Shown piece after piece: positions 1 to 8,816 of a stretch of 64,000 nt of DNA. Positions within the stretch are counted from its first letter, which is position 1. Each line of letters starts with the position of its first letter. Origin of the DNA: Longimicrobiales bacterium (GTDB lineage Bacteria; Gemmatimonadota; Gemmatimonadetes; Longimicrobiales; Gaopeijiaceae). The translations under genes and the position numbers were made by a program. The stretch covers positions 1 to 64,000 of the forward strand of contig JAPKBW010000013.1 of NCBI GenBank assembly GCA_028823235.1. The letters are read 5' to 3'. The notes under the pieces were generated by a model, which saw nothing but the letters and a program-made list of their open reading frames with translations, ran no database searches and had not been told where the DNA came from.

Positions 1-44
1 GGAAGACCGGCGGGGTCCCCTTCGGGATCCTCTCAGCTCCGGAC

Positions 45-722
45 TTACCGAACCTGGAAGGTAATCGGGAATGAGACCCATACTGGCACTTTCTTGTCCC
101 GGTTGAGCGCGGCCGTGAAGAGATAGACATCGGCGACCGCAAGCGCGGCGTCGTCGAGTGCCTGGTGGCCTGAACTCTGATCGACCCGGTAGTCCTGAAC
201 AGAACCGTTCTCGTCGATGAAGAAGAAGACGCGAACGCTTCCACCAATTCCGGCATCACGAAGGAGCGGCGGATACTCGCGCTCCATCGCCCGGATAACC
301 TGAGCCCGGTTCTGAATCGTAGGCGCGACCGTAAACGGCGTGAACGTCGGCGCAGACGAGAGGTCCGTCGCCTGCTCTTCCGGCGGCGGCGGGAGATCCT
401 CGACAGGATTCTCCTCAAACGTCGTCGGAGCGATCGTGATGTCCTCGTCGATCTCGGCGGTAGCCATGACCGGAGTAGCGGGACGGGAGATCTGCTGTGG
501 TGGCGGAGGAATCTCGATTTCGGGCGGGAGCTCGATAGCCTCGATCTCCAATGATTCGAAGGTGAAGTCCTCAGCTGTCAGCTCCGGATAGAACGCGAAC
601 ACGCCCCCGTGTAACAGCGTAGCGGCGATCATCGATCCCCAGAACCACGACCCAAAAGTCCTCTTCAGGCGGTCGTTCGCGGTCTCAGCCAGGATATCGG
701 CAGGTACGGCTTCCGGTGTCAT
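45..722 (-). CDS. tonB: TonB-family energy transducer
   Basis: This periplasm-spanning protein of about 225 residues would pass ExbB/ExbD proton-motive energy to outer-membrane receptors or to a Tol-like system. A membrane anchor lies near residues 24-44. A proline- and acid-rich linker follows (about 64-120, including an IPPPPQQ run), then a C-terminal TonB domain (about 138-225) with YPPLLRDAG, a GSV strand and a final PITFQVR strand. Its ATG overlaps the stop of the upstream exbD by four bases (ATGA), so it is the last gene of an exbB-exbD-exbD-tonB operon. No TonB-dependent receptor is in the window, so the substrate is unknown. Confidence 0.88.
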   Translation of the reverse strand: MTPEAVPADILAETANDRLKRTFGSWFWGSMIAATLLHGGVFAFYPELTAEDFTFESLEIEAIELPPEIEIPPPPQQISRPATPVMATAEIDEDITIAPTTFEENPVEDLPPPPEEQATDLSSAPTFTPFTVAPTIQNRAQVIRAMEREYPPLLRDAGIGGSVRVFFFIDENGSVQDYRVDQSSGHQALDDAALAVADVYLFTAALNRDKKVPVWVSFPITFQVR

Positions 723-1168
723 CGTCTCTCCCTCTGCATGCTCTGTTCCAACTGCGCGGCAAATACAACGCGTACAACACCCGCGGCGACCAACTCCTGC
801 TGGAGAAGATTCATGAACCGGTATGGCACCTCCCGGTCCCCGCGGATCGAAATGACCAGCGCCCGTTCAGAGGCGGCATACAGCGGTGCCACCACCGCTG
901 AAACGTCTTCCATCGGGTAACCCTGGTCGTTGATGAAGATCCCACCGTTTCTTTCCATCCAAATGTTCAGGATGTTCTTTGTTTTTTCGTCGATCTTCTC
1001 AGCCGCCTCAGCCTCGGCCCACTCGATCGGGCGGTCTTTGTCGGCCTGAAAGACGGTCGTAACCATGAAGAAGATCAGAAGCAGAAACGCGATGTCGGCA
1101 AGTGACGACGACGGAACCTCCGACGAAGCCTCCGAGTTTTTCTTAAAACCACCACCCTTGATAGCCAT
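719..1168 (-). CDS. exbD: ExbD/TolR-family biopolymer transport protein (second copy)
   Basis: A 149-residue ExbD/TolR protein with a short cytosolic N-terminus, one transmembrane helix (about residues 24-44, LADIAFLLLIFFMVTTVF) and a periplasmic domain. The Asp in LADIAFL is the conserved proton-path residue of the family. It lies three bases behind another exbD and overlaps tonB by four bases. The two ExbD paralogues diverge strongly outside the membrane helix, which suggests a heteromeric stator or different periplasmic partners. That last point is inference. Confidence 0.9.
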   Translation of the reverse strand: MAIKGGGFKKNSEASSEVPSSSLADIAFLLLIFFMVTTVFQADKDRPIEWAEAEAAEKIDEKTKNILNIWMERNGGIFINDQGYPMEDVSAVVAPLYAASERALVISIRGDREVPYRFMNLLQQELVAAGVVRVVFAAQLEQSMQRERR

Positions 1169-1171
1169 GGT

Positions 1172-1597
1172 TTAGTTCTCCAAGAGCTGGAGCGAAATAC
1201 GCTCCGCGTTCGCCGAATGGAGCGCATCGAGCACGTCCATCATATACCTATAGGATGCATCCGGGTGTGTCTTGACCGCGGCTATCATGTTGGGATTGGC
1301 GCTGACTTCCTGGCGCCAGAGGCCCTCAATTTCACGCGGACGCATCTGCTGCACCTGCTGGCTCTCACCGCGCTTGACGTCAACGATGCCGTTCGGCTGA
1401 ACGATCAGGTGAAGGATGTTTTTCTGACTAACCTGAGCTTCCTCGCCCGGCTCGGGCAGGACCACCGCGAGTCCCTTGTCCTTCGGGAATGTCGTGGTCA
1501 CCAGGAAGAAGATCAGAAGGAGGAACGCGATGTCCGCCATCGACGAGGTCGGGACCTCGTCGCTGACCTTTGATTTCTTTTTGTTCAAAACTGCCAT
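1172..1597 (-). CDS. exbD: ExbD/TolR-family biopolymer transport protein (first copy)
   Basis: A 141-residue ExbD/TolR protein. The N-terminus is lysine-rich, then comes the signature SSMADIAFLLLIFFLVTTTF helix (about residues 18-38) with the conserved Asp, then a periplasmic domain. It lies 95 bases behind exbB and three bases before the second exbD. It forms the ion channel with the ExbB/MotA/TolQ-type protein and drives TonB conformational change. Confidence 0.9.
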   Translation of the reverse strand: MAVLNKKKSKVSDEVPTSSMADIAFLLLIFFLVTTTFPKDKGLAVVLPEPGEEAQVSQKNILHLIVQPNGIVDVKRGESQQVQQMRPREIEGLWRQEVSANPNMIAAVKTHPDASYRYMMDVLDALHSANAERISLQLLEN

Positions 1598-1692
1598 TTT
1601 GGTCCAGCCTCGTGCTTTCTAGAAGGTACCGAGTGCGAGGGTGTCAGATGCACGTCTTCTCCGTTGACTTACGCCGGAGGCGCCGTGACCGC

Positions 1693-2367
1693 TCAGCCAG
1701 TGTTGTCCGTACTAAGGATCTCAATTTTGCCGGTTTTCTCGAGAGCCCAAGCCAGGCCGATAATTTTCTGCGCTCCCTGCTCCATATCGACGATCAGCCG
1801 ATCGATGCGGGTCACGAAGAAGTTATAGGCGATGTTGACCGGTATCGCGATCGTGAGACCTGCCGCGGTCGTAAGCAGCGAGACCTTAATGCCTCCGGCG
1901 ACCAAGGCCGGGTCCACGTTACCAGCGGCCTCAATGGCGGCGAAGGCGAGGATCATTCCTGCCACCGTGCCCAAGAAGCCCATGAGCGGGGCGACATTGG
2001 CGATGGTCGCCAGAATCACCAGCCCTCTTTCGAGGAAGCTGAGCTCAATGGTTCCAGTCGTCGCGACTGCTGCCTCAAGCTCCCCTGCGTTGAGACGACC
2101 ACCCTGGAGTCGACGCAACCCAGCGAGCAAGATCGCTGATGCCGGACCAGGCGTCTCAGTCGCGACTTGGACCGCGCCATTGAGATCTCCAGCCAGTGTC
2201 AGCTCCTCCACCTCTTCGAGGACCTTGCGGGTGCCCTTGTGCGAGATGTGCAGCGTGATGGCTTTCGCGATAACTACGCCAAATCCGATCATCGAACACA
2301 GCACAAGAGGATACATCATGAAGCCGCCATCTGCGAACAGCGTCAGCAGCCGATATTGAGATCCCAC
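1693..2367 (-). CDS. exbB: MotA/TolQ/ExbB-family proton channel protein
   Basis: The stator partner of ExbD, with three membrane segments: one near the N-terminus (MMYPLVLCSMIGFGVV) and two after a cytosolic loop (about residues 110-135 and 160-185). The second pair has the family's LGFLGTVAGM and TTAAGLTIAIP signatures. I place the start at a GTG (2365-2367), giving 224 residues. It sits ten bases behind an AGGAG at 2378-2382, and the encoded N-terminus then begins just before the first helix. A TTG at 2475 would add 36 residues that look non-coding. It leads the exbB-exbD-exbD-tonB operon. Confidence 0.88.
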   Translation of the reverse strand: MGSQYRLLTLFADGGFMMYPLVLCSMIGFGVVIAKAITLHISHKGTRKVLEEVEELTLAGDLNGAVQVATETPGPASAILLAGLRRLQGGRLNAGELEAAVATTGTIELSFLERGLVILATIANVAPLMGFLGTVAGMILAFAAIEAAGNVDPALVAGGIKVSLLTTAAGLTIAIPVNIAYNFFVTRIDRLIVDMEQGAQKIIGLAWALEKTGKIEILSTDNTG

Positions 2368-2507
2368 GAAGACTTCGCTCCTGGCAACCTGCTTGTAAGT
2401 AGACTCACCGGTCCTGTGTGAACCCGTAAGTTGAAAAGACCCGGCAATGTAGATGGGTTCTCGTCGAAGTGTCAACGAGGAGATTTCACTCTTTTTTTAT
2501 GTCGCTA

Positions 2508-3314
2508 CTACCGAGTCATTATCGGTGTGCCTACGACTGGTGCGGCCTCTGCTGAAGGAGTCAGCCCCTCCAATATCGAACGGAGTCGATCGAGCCCGAC
2601 GTCCCTGTCGAGACGACCACCAATCGCTACCGAGATCTGTGAGGTCTCTTCGCTGACGACGATTACGATCGAATCGGTCTCTTCGCATAGTCCCAGGGCC
2701 GCCCGGTGACGTGTCCCCAGCGAACGATCGTTCACAGAAGACTGCGTCAGCGGAAGAATGGCTCCGGCGGTCCGAATCTGGTCACCGACGATCAGGACAG
2801 CGCCATCATGTAGAGGAGAATACGGCGTGAAGATCGTCGTCAGCATCTCGGCCGAGACTCGGGCGTCAATCCGCGTGCCCGTCTCGGCGTACTCGCCTAG
2901 TTCGACCTCCTGCTCAACAGCGATGATCGCGCCGTGTCGAGAAAGAGAAAGCCGCCCCACCCCCTCCACGATCTCTTCGGCAACTCTACTCCCCTCCAAT
3001 CGCTGAAAAGCCCTGATCATCCTGCTCTGCCCCAAACGCGCCAGCGCGGCACGGAGTTCTGGCTGAAAAACGATCAGCACCGCGATCGCGCCATATTGAA
3101 AAGCAGCCTCGAGCAGCGTCCGGATCAGAATCAGGTCAAGGAGCCGAGAAACACCGTACAGAAAGGCGAGGAGCACGACGCCCAGCATGATTTGCATGGC
3201 CCGCGTGCGCTGCAATACCAGAAGCACCCGATACAGCAGGAACGCCACGATCAGTATCTCGACCAGGTCGGTCCAACCGGGTCCCAGGAACTGGAGGTCT
3301 TCCAAGATCGTCAC
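2508..3314 (-). CDS. cdaA: Diadenylate cyclase, membrane-bound CdaA type
   Basis: Makes the second messenger c-di-AMP from two ATP. Three N-terminal transmembrane helices (about residues 15-85) are followed by a DAC domain (about 95-250) with both catalytic motifs: LHDGAVLI (the DGA motif) and GTRHRAALGL (the RHR motif). The length of 268 matches CdaA/DacA rather than DisA. It starts at a GTG with a GGAG eight bases upstream. The usual partner cdaR is not adjacent; ftsH lies upstream and exbB downstream. In other bacteria c-di-AMP governs osmolyte transport and wall homeostasis. Confidence 0.92.
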   Translation of the reverse strand: MTILEDLQFLGPGWTDLVEILIVAFLLYRVLLVLQRTRAMQIMLGVVLLAFLYGVSRLLDLILIRTLLEAAFQYGAIAVLIVFQPELRAALARLGQSRMIRAFQRLEGSRVAEEIVEGVGRLSLSRHGAIIAVEQEVELGEYAETGTRIDARVSAEMLTTIFTPYSPLHDGAVLIVGDQIRTAGAILPLTQSSVNDRSLGTRHRAALGLCEETDSIVIVVSEETSQISVAIGGRLDRDVGLDRLRSILEGLTPSAEAAPVVGTPIMTR

Positions 3315-3398
3315 GTCGTGGGCTCCACACGCGCTACAGGGGGGCGATTACACTCTGCAAAGTAGTGACTCAGGCACACCAGAGAAGGCTCAGGACAA

Positions 3399-3424
3399 GA
3401 GGACCGGACCTTGGTCCGGTCCTC
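3399..3424 (-). terminator. Strong hairpin behind ftsH, probable terminator
   Basis: A perfect 12-base inverted repeat (GAGGACCGGACC, two-base centre, GGTCCGGTCCTC) lies 30 bases past the ftsH stop codon in the intergenic gap before cdaA. In the direction of ftsH transcription it is followed by TTGTCC rather than a long T run. Termination may therefore be partial, or the hairpin may protect the 3' end. Confidence 0.6.
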
Positions 3425-3454
3425 CCCCACACGCCCTCGGTCAACCTCACCCAA

Positions 3455-5479
3455 TCAGGGAAGTTCCTCACTGTCGAAAGACTCAACAACGCTCGGCGCA
3501 GGATCCGGCATCAGCCCATCTCCCCCCAGACCAAACGAGCGGGAGGCCTCTTCCGTCGCCGGGCGATCAAGCGTCGGTTCTAGCGTCTCCACCGCCTCCT
3601 CCACACCTGGCAACGGAGGCAATTCCTCTCCCCGTTCAAGTGCCTTGATGGCATCTCGATCCAACGTTTCCCGATCGAGAAGAGCCTGGGCGATGGATTC
3701 GAGCAGGTCGCCGTGTTCAGCGAGAACCGAGTGCGCACGCTTGTGAGCCAGATCCAAGAATCGCTTGATCTCCTCATCGACCAGCCGCTGCGTGTGCTCG
3801 GAAACCGTCCGTCTCTGCTGGATGTCACGCCCAAGGAACATGCCCTGTTCGGCGTCTGCGACCGCAACGAGGCCAATGACCTCGCTCATGCCAAAAGTTG
3901 TCACCATGCGGCGGGCCATCGTGGTAGCGCGCTCGATGTCATTCCCTGCACCAGTCGTGACCGCCTCGGGCCCGAAGATCAGTTCCTCCGCGACACGTCC
4001 GCCGAACAGCATGGCCAGTTGACCACCCATCCACTCTTTCGTGTACGAGTGGCGGTCCTCTTGTGGAAGGCTCGCCGTTATGCCGAGGGCCCGTCCACGG
4101 GGCACGATCGTGACCTTGTGAACCTGATCGAGGCCCGGAATCTTGAGGCCAAGCACTGCATGACCGGCTTCATGGTAGGCCGTCAGCTTTCGCTCGTGCT
4201 CGTTGAGGACAAGGCTCTTTCGTTCGGTCCCGAGCATGACCTTGTCTTTGGCCTGCTCGAAATCCAGCATCGACACCTTGTCTCCGCCCCGCCGCGCGGC
4301 AAGCAGGGCGGCCTCGTTACAGATGTTCTCCAGATCTGCGCCGCTCATGCCCGGAGTCCCTCTCGCAATCAAAGAGAGTTCCACATCGTCTGAGAGAGGC
4401 AATTTCTTCGCGTGAACCCGGAGGATTCCCTCACGTCCACGGACGTCAGGGAGGTCAACGACGACCTGTCTGTCGAATCGGCCCGGGCGCAGCAATGCCG
4501 GGTCGAGCACGTCGGGCCGGTTCGTCGCGGCGAGGAGAATCACGCCTTCATTCGACTCAAAGCCGTCCATCTCGACGAGTAGAGCGTTGAGAGTCTGCTC
4601 TCTTTCGTCATGCCCTCCACCCACACCTGCGCCCCGGTGGCGCCCCACCGCGTCGATCTCATCGACGAAAATGATGCATGGGGAGTGCGCCTTGCCCTGT
4701 TCGAACAGGTCGCGCACTCGAGATGCGCCGACGCCGACGAACATCTCGACAAAGTCTGAGCCGGACATCTGGAAAAACGGCCGACCAGCCTCTCCCGCGC
4801 ACGCTCTGGCGAGAAGAGTCTTTCCTGTGCCAGGAGGGCCCACCAGCAGAACCCCCTTGGGAAGACGCCCACCAAGACGAGAGAACTTCCCAGGATCCTT
4901 CAGGAACTCGATAATTTCCTGGAGTTCCTCTTTAGCCTCGTCTGCACCCGCGACATCGGAGAAAGTGACCTTCGGCATGTCCGGCGAAATCAGCTTGGCC
5001 TTGGAACGACCGAACTGGAACGCCTTATTCCCGCCACCCTGCATCGTCCGGAATATCCAGATCCAGAAGGCGATGAAGAGTAGCCAAGGCAACGCGCCCA
5101 GCAGGATGTTTCCCCACCCGGCCTGCGGTACCTCAGCGTCAACAATCACCCCTTCAGATGCGAGGCGATCAAGAAGGTCATCTCCGACATCCCCGGGAGT
5201 CATCGACTCGAACGCGATGTATTCCTGATCTTCGATCGTGGTCGGCATGCTAAACTCGCCCATAACCACGCGATCGCGGAAGATGACCTTATGCACGACA
5301 CCCTGATCCAAGTACTGCAGGAACTGGCTATAGGTGACGCGCGCCGGGGCACTATCCTGACCGTTGAAGCTCTGCATGGCGAACATCGCCGCAAGCGCCA
5401 ACAGAATCAGAAATGCCGCGTTCTTGGATATCCGACCCAACCGTTCGTTGGAGTCAGATTTCATTGGATCTTTTGACAT
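3455..5479 (-). CDS. ftsH: ATP-dependent zinc metalloprotease FtsH
   Basis: A membrane-anchored AAA+ protease that degrades misassembled membrane proteins and regulatory substrates. Two transmembrane helices (about residues 20-36 and 124-144) flank a periplasmic domain. The AAA module has Walker A GPPGTGKT (214-221), Walker B IIFVDEID and the second region of homology [19 protein letters not shown]. The M41 peptidase domain carries HEAGH. The length of 674 is typical. The ATG at 5479 follows hpt by about 40 bases. The hpt-ftsH order with tilS upstream is widespread in bacteria. Confidence 0.97.
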   Translation of the reverse strand: MSKDPMKSDSNERLGRISKNAAFLILLALAAMFAMQSFNGQDSAPARVTYSQFLQYLDQGVVHKVIFRDRVVMGEFSMPTTIEDQEYIAFESMTPGDVGDDLLDRLASEGVIVDAEVPQAGWGNILLGALPWLLFIAFWIWIFRTMQGGGNKAFQFGRSKAKLISPDMPKVTFSDVAGADEAKEELQEIIEFLKDPGKFSRLGGRLPKGVLLVGPPGTGKTLLARACAGEAGRPFFQMSGSDFVEMFVGVGASRVRDLFEQGKAHSPCIIFVDEIDAVGRHRGAGVGGGHDEREQTLNALLVEMDGFESNEGVILLAATNRPDVLDPALLRPGRFDRQVVVDLPDVRGREGILRVHAKKLPLSDDVELSLIARGTPGMSGADLENICNEAALLAARRGGDKVSMLDFEQAKDKVMLGTERKSLVLNEHERKLTAYHEAGHAVLGLKIPGLDQVHKVTIVPRGRALGITASLPQEDRHSYTKEWMGGQLAMLFGGRVAEELIFGPEAVTTGAGNDIERATTMARRMVTTFGMSEVIGLVAVADAEQGMFLGRDIQQRRTVSEHTQRLVDEEIKRFLDLAHKRAHSVLAEHGDLLESIAQALLDRETLDRDAIKALERGEELPPLPGVEEAVETLEPTLDRPATEEASRSFGLGGDGLMPDPAPSVVESFDSEELP

Positions 5480-5521
5480 ACGGGGTTCAGTAGCAGGCCT
5501 TGGCGGACAGGGATTCCGCCT

Positions 5522-6067
5522 CTAAATGCTCGCGATATAGGGTAAGTGGCGAAAGTCCTCAGCGTAGTCCAATCCATACCCCACGAGGAAGGAATTAGGT
5601 GCATCGAACCCCACCCAGCGGGGCTCGTACAGGGCAGAGGGCAACCGCTTGTGGAGCAAGGTGCACACGTCCACCCTCGTAGCGCCTCTCGATTCCAGAC
5701 GAGGAATGAGGGCTTCAAGTGTCGTTCCGCTGTCTACGACGTCCTCCAGGATCAACACGGCGCGGTCCGAGAAGTCCGCAGATGGGTCATAGAGGAGGTC
5801 GACGGTACCGCTGGAAACGGCCTTGTCGCCATAGCTGGATGCAACGAGAAAGTCGATCTGCAGGGGCAGCCTGATCTGACGCACCAAGTCGGCCATAAAC
5901 AGGAAAGAGCCCTTGAGTAGGCCGACCACCAGCAGGCGATCGTCTTCACTGTAAGCCTCACTGATTTCCTCAGCCAGCTCTGCGATTCTCCGTCGCAGCA
6001 CGTCCTCCGTATACACGACCGTCTTCAGGGTCCGTTCGCCTAGCTGCGCCTGATCGATCTCCGTCAC
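5522..6067 (-). CDS. hpt: Hypoxanthine phosphoribosyltransferase
   Basis: A purine salvage enzyme converting hypoxanthine or guanine plus PRPP to IMP or GMP. The 181 residues carry the PRPP-binding loop VLILEDVVDSGTTL (about 108-121) and the flexible-loop region SSYGDKAVSSGTV. The GTG start overlaps the tilS stop by four bases (GTGA). The tilS-hpt-ftsH order is conserved across many phyla, which strongly supports the assignment. Confidence 0.93.
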   Translation of the reverse strand: MTEIDQAQLGERTLKTVVYTEDVLRRRIAELAEEISEAYSEDDRLLVVGLLKGSFLFMADLVRQIRLPLQIDFLVASSYGDKAVSSGTVDLLYDPSADFSDRAVLILEDVVDSGTTLEALIPRLESRGATRVDVCTLLHKRLPSALYEPRWVGFDAPNSFLVGYGLDYAEDFRHLPYIASI

Positions 6068-7428
6068 GTTTCGATCCCGATCATCAGTGTGTCGCCGGAC
6101 GCCGCCACGGCATCAGTGCGCGCGACCCCGGGGACCCACAGAACCCGGCCACCACGATCTACCAGAACCGGAAGAGTCCCTCGTTCGCTAGCAGGGATAC
6201 GGGCCTCGAGGAGCAATTTCTTCACCTTCCTGGTCCCCCCCGGCAATCTAATTCGATCGCCGGGGGCTCTCGCTCGTACGCACAGCGGAAACTCCAGGTC
6301 TGGAATCGCAAAAAGTTCGGCGCCATGAAGGGCCGTGCCTGAGGACCCCAGCGACCACTCCACCGCGGTGGCACGATCTCCGAGCCTCACCTCGCCGGCC
6401 CCGGACCCTGGAGTGGCGATCTCCAGAAACTGGTCAGGAAGGGGCCTGGTTGTTTTCCTCAGGACGAAGCGGTCGAGTTCACGCAGAAACGTCACTCCTC
6501 CGACTAGATCAACGCCGGTTCCGCTCCTGCCCCTCGCGATATGGACGAGCGCACGCTGAACGGCGGCGCGGTCAAGAGAAACGCTGAGCCCAGAGGAGAG
6601 ATACCGAACCACCCGCGCCTGCAGAGCGGGATCTAGGTCGTGGAGCGCTCTCGCATCCACTGAAGTGCTAACCTCGGTGGCTTCTGCCCTCAGGCCTGAG
6701 AGGACGGAAGGCAGCACAGCCACCCAGGCGACCTCGTTCTCTTCAGCCAGGCGCCCGAGCCGAACAAGCGACTTCCGAGCGCTGCCCCAAACATTCGCCT
6801 CCGCGGCCGGGATCACATCATGACGGAGCGCATTCCTAGCAAAGGTGAGGTGAGTATTGGTTGCGTCTTCCCGCCACCGGAGACCTGTCGCGGCCGCGTA
6901 CGAAGCCAAATCGTCTTTCCAGAGTCCGAGCAACGGGCGCACGATTCCTGGCGACCGCTTCTCCGGAATGCCTCGCAGGCCCTCCAGGCCTGTGCCACGC
7001 AGGGCGCGAAACAGGATCGTCTCCGCCTGGTCATCCGCGTGGTGCGCGGTGAGAACCAGTCCCGCGCCAACCTCCCTTCGGACGGACTCGAAAAACTCAT
7101 ATCGGACATCGCGTGCAGACTCTTCGGAGACGGGTGCATGCTCTACGACTCCGGCACGCAGTGGAACGCTCCACGCGGTGCACGTGCCACGGAGCCAGAG
7201 CGCGTCATCGCCGCTGGTCGATCGCATGCTGTGGTCAAGATGTGCCACCACGAGGTTGGGTTGTACGGGCCTGCCCCCTTCGTCGCCTGAGAAACGCATC
7301 AGATGCAGTAGCACCATTGAATCCAGGCCGCCGGAGGTCGCGACCACTACAGGACTCGCGCCACAACGGTCCACCCCGAGCTCGTGCAGCGCGGTCCGGA
7401 ACGCGGTTCGTACAGCCTCGGCACTCAC
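6064..7428 (-). CDS. tilS: tRNA(Ile)-lysidine synthetase
   Basis: Modifies the CAU anticodon of a minor tRNA-Ile to lysidine so that it reads AUA. The N-terminal PP-loop domain shows the SGGLDSM ATP-binding motif (about residues 31-37), then HLDHSMR and TAHHADDQAETILFR. A TilS C-terminal domain (about 375-450) contains the LPGGTRKVKKLL stretch. It is 454 residues long. The GTG start overlaps the upstream gene by four bases and the stop overlaps hpt by four, so the three genes are translationally coupled. Confidence 0.95.
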   Translation of the reverse strand: MSAEAVRTAFRTALHELGVDRCGASPVVVATSGGLDSMVLLHLMRFSGDEGGRPVQPNLVVAHLDHSMRSTSGDDALWLRGTCTAWSVPLRAGVVEHAPVSEESARDVRYEFFESVRREVGAGLVLTAHHADDQAETILFRALRGTGLEGLRGIPEKRSPGIVRPLLGLWKDDLASYAAATGLRWREDATNTHLTFARNALRHDVIPAAEANVWGSARKSLVRLGRLAEENEVAWVAVLPSVLSGLRAEATEVSTSVDARALHDLDPALQARVVRYLSSGLSVSLDRAAVQRALVHIARGRSGTGVDLVGGVTFLRELDRFVLRKTTRPLPDQFLEIATPGSGAGEVRLGDRATAVEWSLGSSGTALHGAELFAIPDLEFPLCVRARAPGDRIRLPGGTRKVKKLLLEARIPASERGTLPVLVDRGGRVLWVPGVARTDAVAASGDTLMIGIET

Positions 7429-8282
7429 GGCGAAGCGTCGGCAGCGGCTCGGCGCTGACAGGGAGGTGGAGGACGTCCGGTCACGGACGAGAGCACCTCC
7501 GTGAGCAGATCGAGTCGATCCGTCTGGATTCCATCAACGCCCCATTGGAGCAAGCGTCGCATGTCGTTCGGATCGTTCACGGTCCATACGTGGACGGGGA
7601 TATTTCGACGATGCGCCTCTTCGATGAGACGTGGAGTCAGAATGCGCCGCCCCTTGAACCGCTCGGGGACCTGAAAAATATCGACATCAGGGGTGTAGCT
7701 CTCCCCCCCGGGCAGCCAATGACGGAACCAGAAGAGAGCGCAATCTCTGCGACTCGCACCCCACGGCCCTGCATAGCCTCGCACGGCTGCCCGATTCCGT
7801 TCATGCTCGGCAGCAACCAGAACTCGGTGCTCTTCGCCCCGCTCCCGGATCAGCGCGACCATTGGACCGGCCACATGGCGGTCCTTCGCCTCCACGTTTA
7901 TACAGACGTCGGGGCAGGCGTCGAGCACCTCAGAAAGGGTCGGAATTCGCACATCGCGCCCGCGGAACGAGAAGGCACCACCGAGGGAGGTGAAGCGATA
8001 GCCAGCGTCGAGGGTCTGCAGCTCAGCCATCGTCCGGTCCGACACCACCCCTGATTCATCGGTGGTCCGGTCCACAGTGTCATCGTGGATGACTGCGACC
8101 TCGCCATCCCGTGTGAGACGAACGTCAAGCTCAAGCATGTCGGCGCCCCAGTCGTCAACCGCAGATCGGAACGCCGCGAGCGTATTCTCTGGAGCGAGTT
8201 GGGCCCCACCTCGGTGCGCGACGCACATCGGCGCACCCGCCAGGTACGTCCGGCCGGGCCTCGGCCGCAGCCGGGTAGACAT
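7425..8282 (-). CDS. Glycerophosphodiester phosphodiesterase family protein
   Basis: Hydrolyses glycerophosphodiesters to glycerol-3-phosphate and an alcohol. The TIM-barrel GDPD signatures are present: VAHRGG near residue 22, PENTLAAF, a metal/substrate ELDVRLTRDG segment and VIHDDTVDRTT. Near the C-terminus, PVHVWTVND and GVDGIQTDRLD are the usual closing motifs. There is no signal peptide, so it is probably cytosolic and acts on recycled lipid head groups. It overlaps tilS by four bases. An internal ATG at residue 19 is an alternative start. Confidence 0.9.
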   Translation of the reverse strand: MSTRLRPRPGRTYLAGAPMCVAHRGGAQLAPENTLAAFRSAVDDWGADMLELDVRLTRDGEVAVIHDDTVDRTTDESGVVSDRTMAELQTLDAGYRFTSLGGAFSFRGRDVRIPTLSEVLDACPDVCINVEAKDRHVAGPMVALIRERGEEHRVLVAAEHERNRAAVRGYAGPWGASRRDCALFWFRHWLPGGESYTPDVDIFQVPERFKGRRILTPRLIEEAHRRNIPVHVWTVNDPNDMRRLLQWGVDGIQTDRLDLLTEVLSSVTGRPPPPCQRRAAADASP

Positions 8283-8300
8283 GGGTCGCCGCGTTTGCCT

Positions 8301-8816
8301 CTACGCGGAGGCCTGCGCGGCCTCCACTTTCTCGACGTCAGCCGCGGCGAGCGCGTGATACAGAAACAGAACGCGATCCACCACGCCGTCGGTCATGTCG
8401 AGCTCAGCTCGGAGACGCTCCACTTCAGGCACACCGGGTTCGGCCAGACCGTCTTCCAGCTCAATGACACGCCCGGCGAGGAAGTCCATAAGGTCGGAAA
8501 CGACCTGCGGTCTAGGATTCGCCGGCGACAGGGAATCAGGCATGACCTTGGAAAGCAGAAGTCCCCGCACGTAGGCGAGGAGACCGGGGAAGGTCAGCTC
8601 GGCGATAGGCCCCTGCTCCAAGGCCTCCTCGTCGGTGAGGTACTCCCATTCGAGCTCATTCCAGTACAGGTCCTGAGCCTCAGAGAGAAGGTATTCCCGC
8701 GTCTCGGCAGGAATCGGCTGACCTGCTCCTGCTGTCGGCGGCTCGAGTTTCCGATCGAGGATACGCTCCATCTGCTCACGGCGTCCGGTGAGAAGCGTCT
8801 TCGCCCGTCCAGTCAT
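8301..8816 (-). CDS. Conserved-looking protein of unknown function
   Basis: A 171-residue acidic, largely helical protein with no family I recognise. It has no signal peptide or membrane segment. The N-terminal part (about 1-30) is basic and the remainder is rich in Glu, Asp and Leu, which suggests a helical bundle. The ATG at 8816 has GGAAGG three bases upstream. It lies 18 bases before the phosphodiesterase gene in the same direction and probably heads the tilS-hpt-ftsH operon. Codon use matches its neighbours, so it is probably real. Confidence 0.65.
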   Translation of the reverse strand: MTGRAKTLLTGRREQMERILDRKLEPPTAGAGQPIPAETREYLLSEAQDLYWNELEWEYLTDEEALEQGPIAELTFPGLLAYVRGLLLSKVMPDSLSPANPRPQVVSDLMDFLAGRVIELEDGLAEPGVPEVERLRAELDMTDGVVDRVLFLYHALAAADVEKVEAAQASA

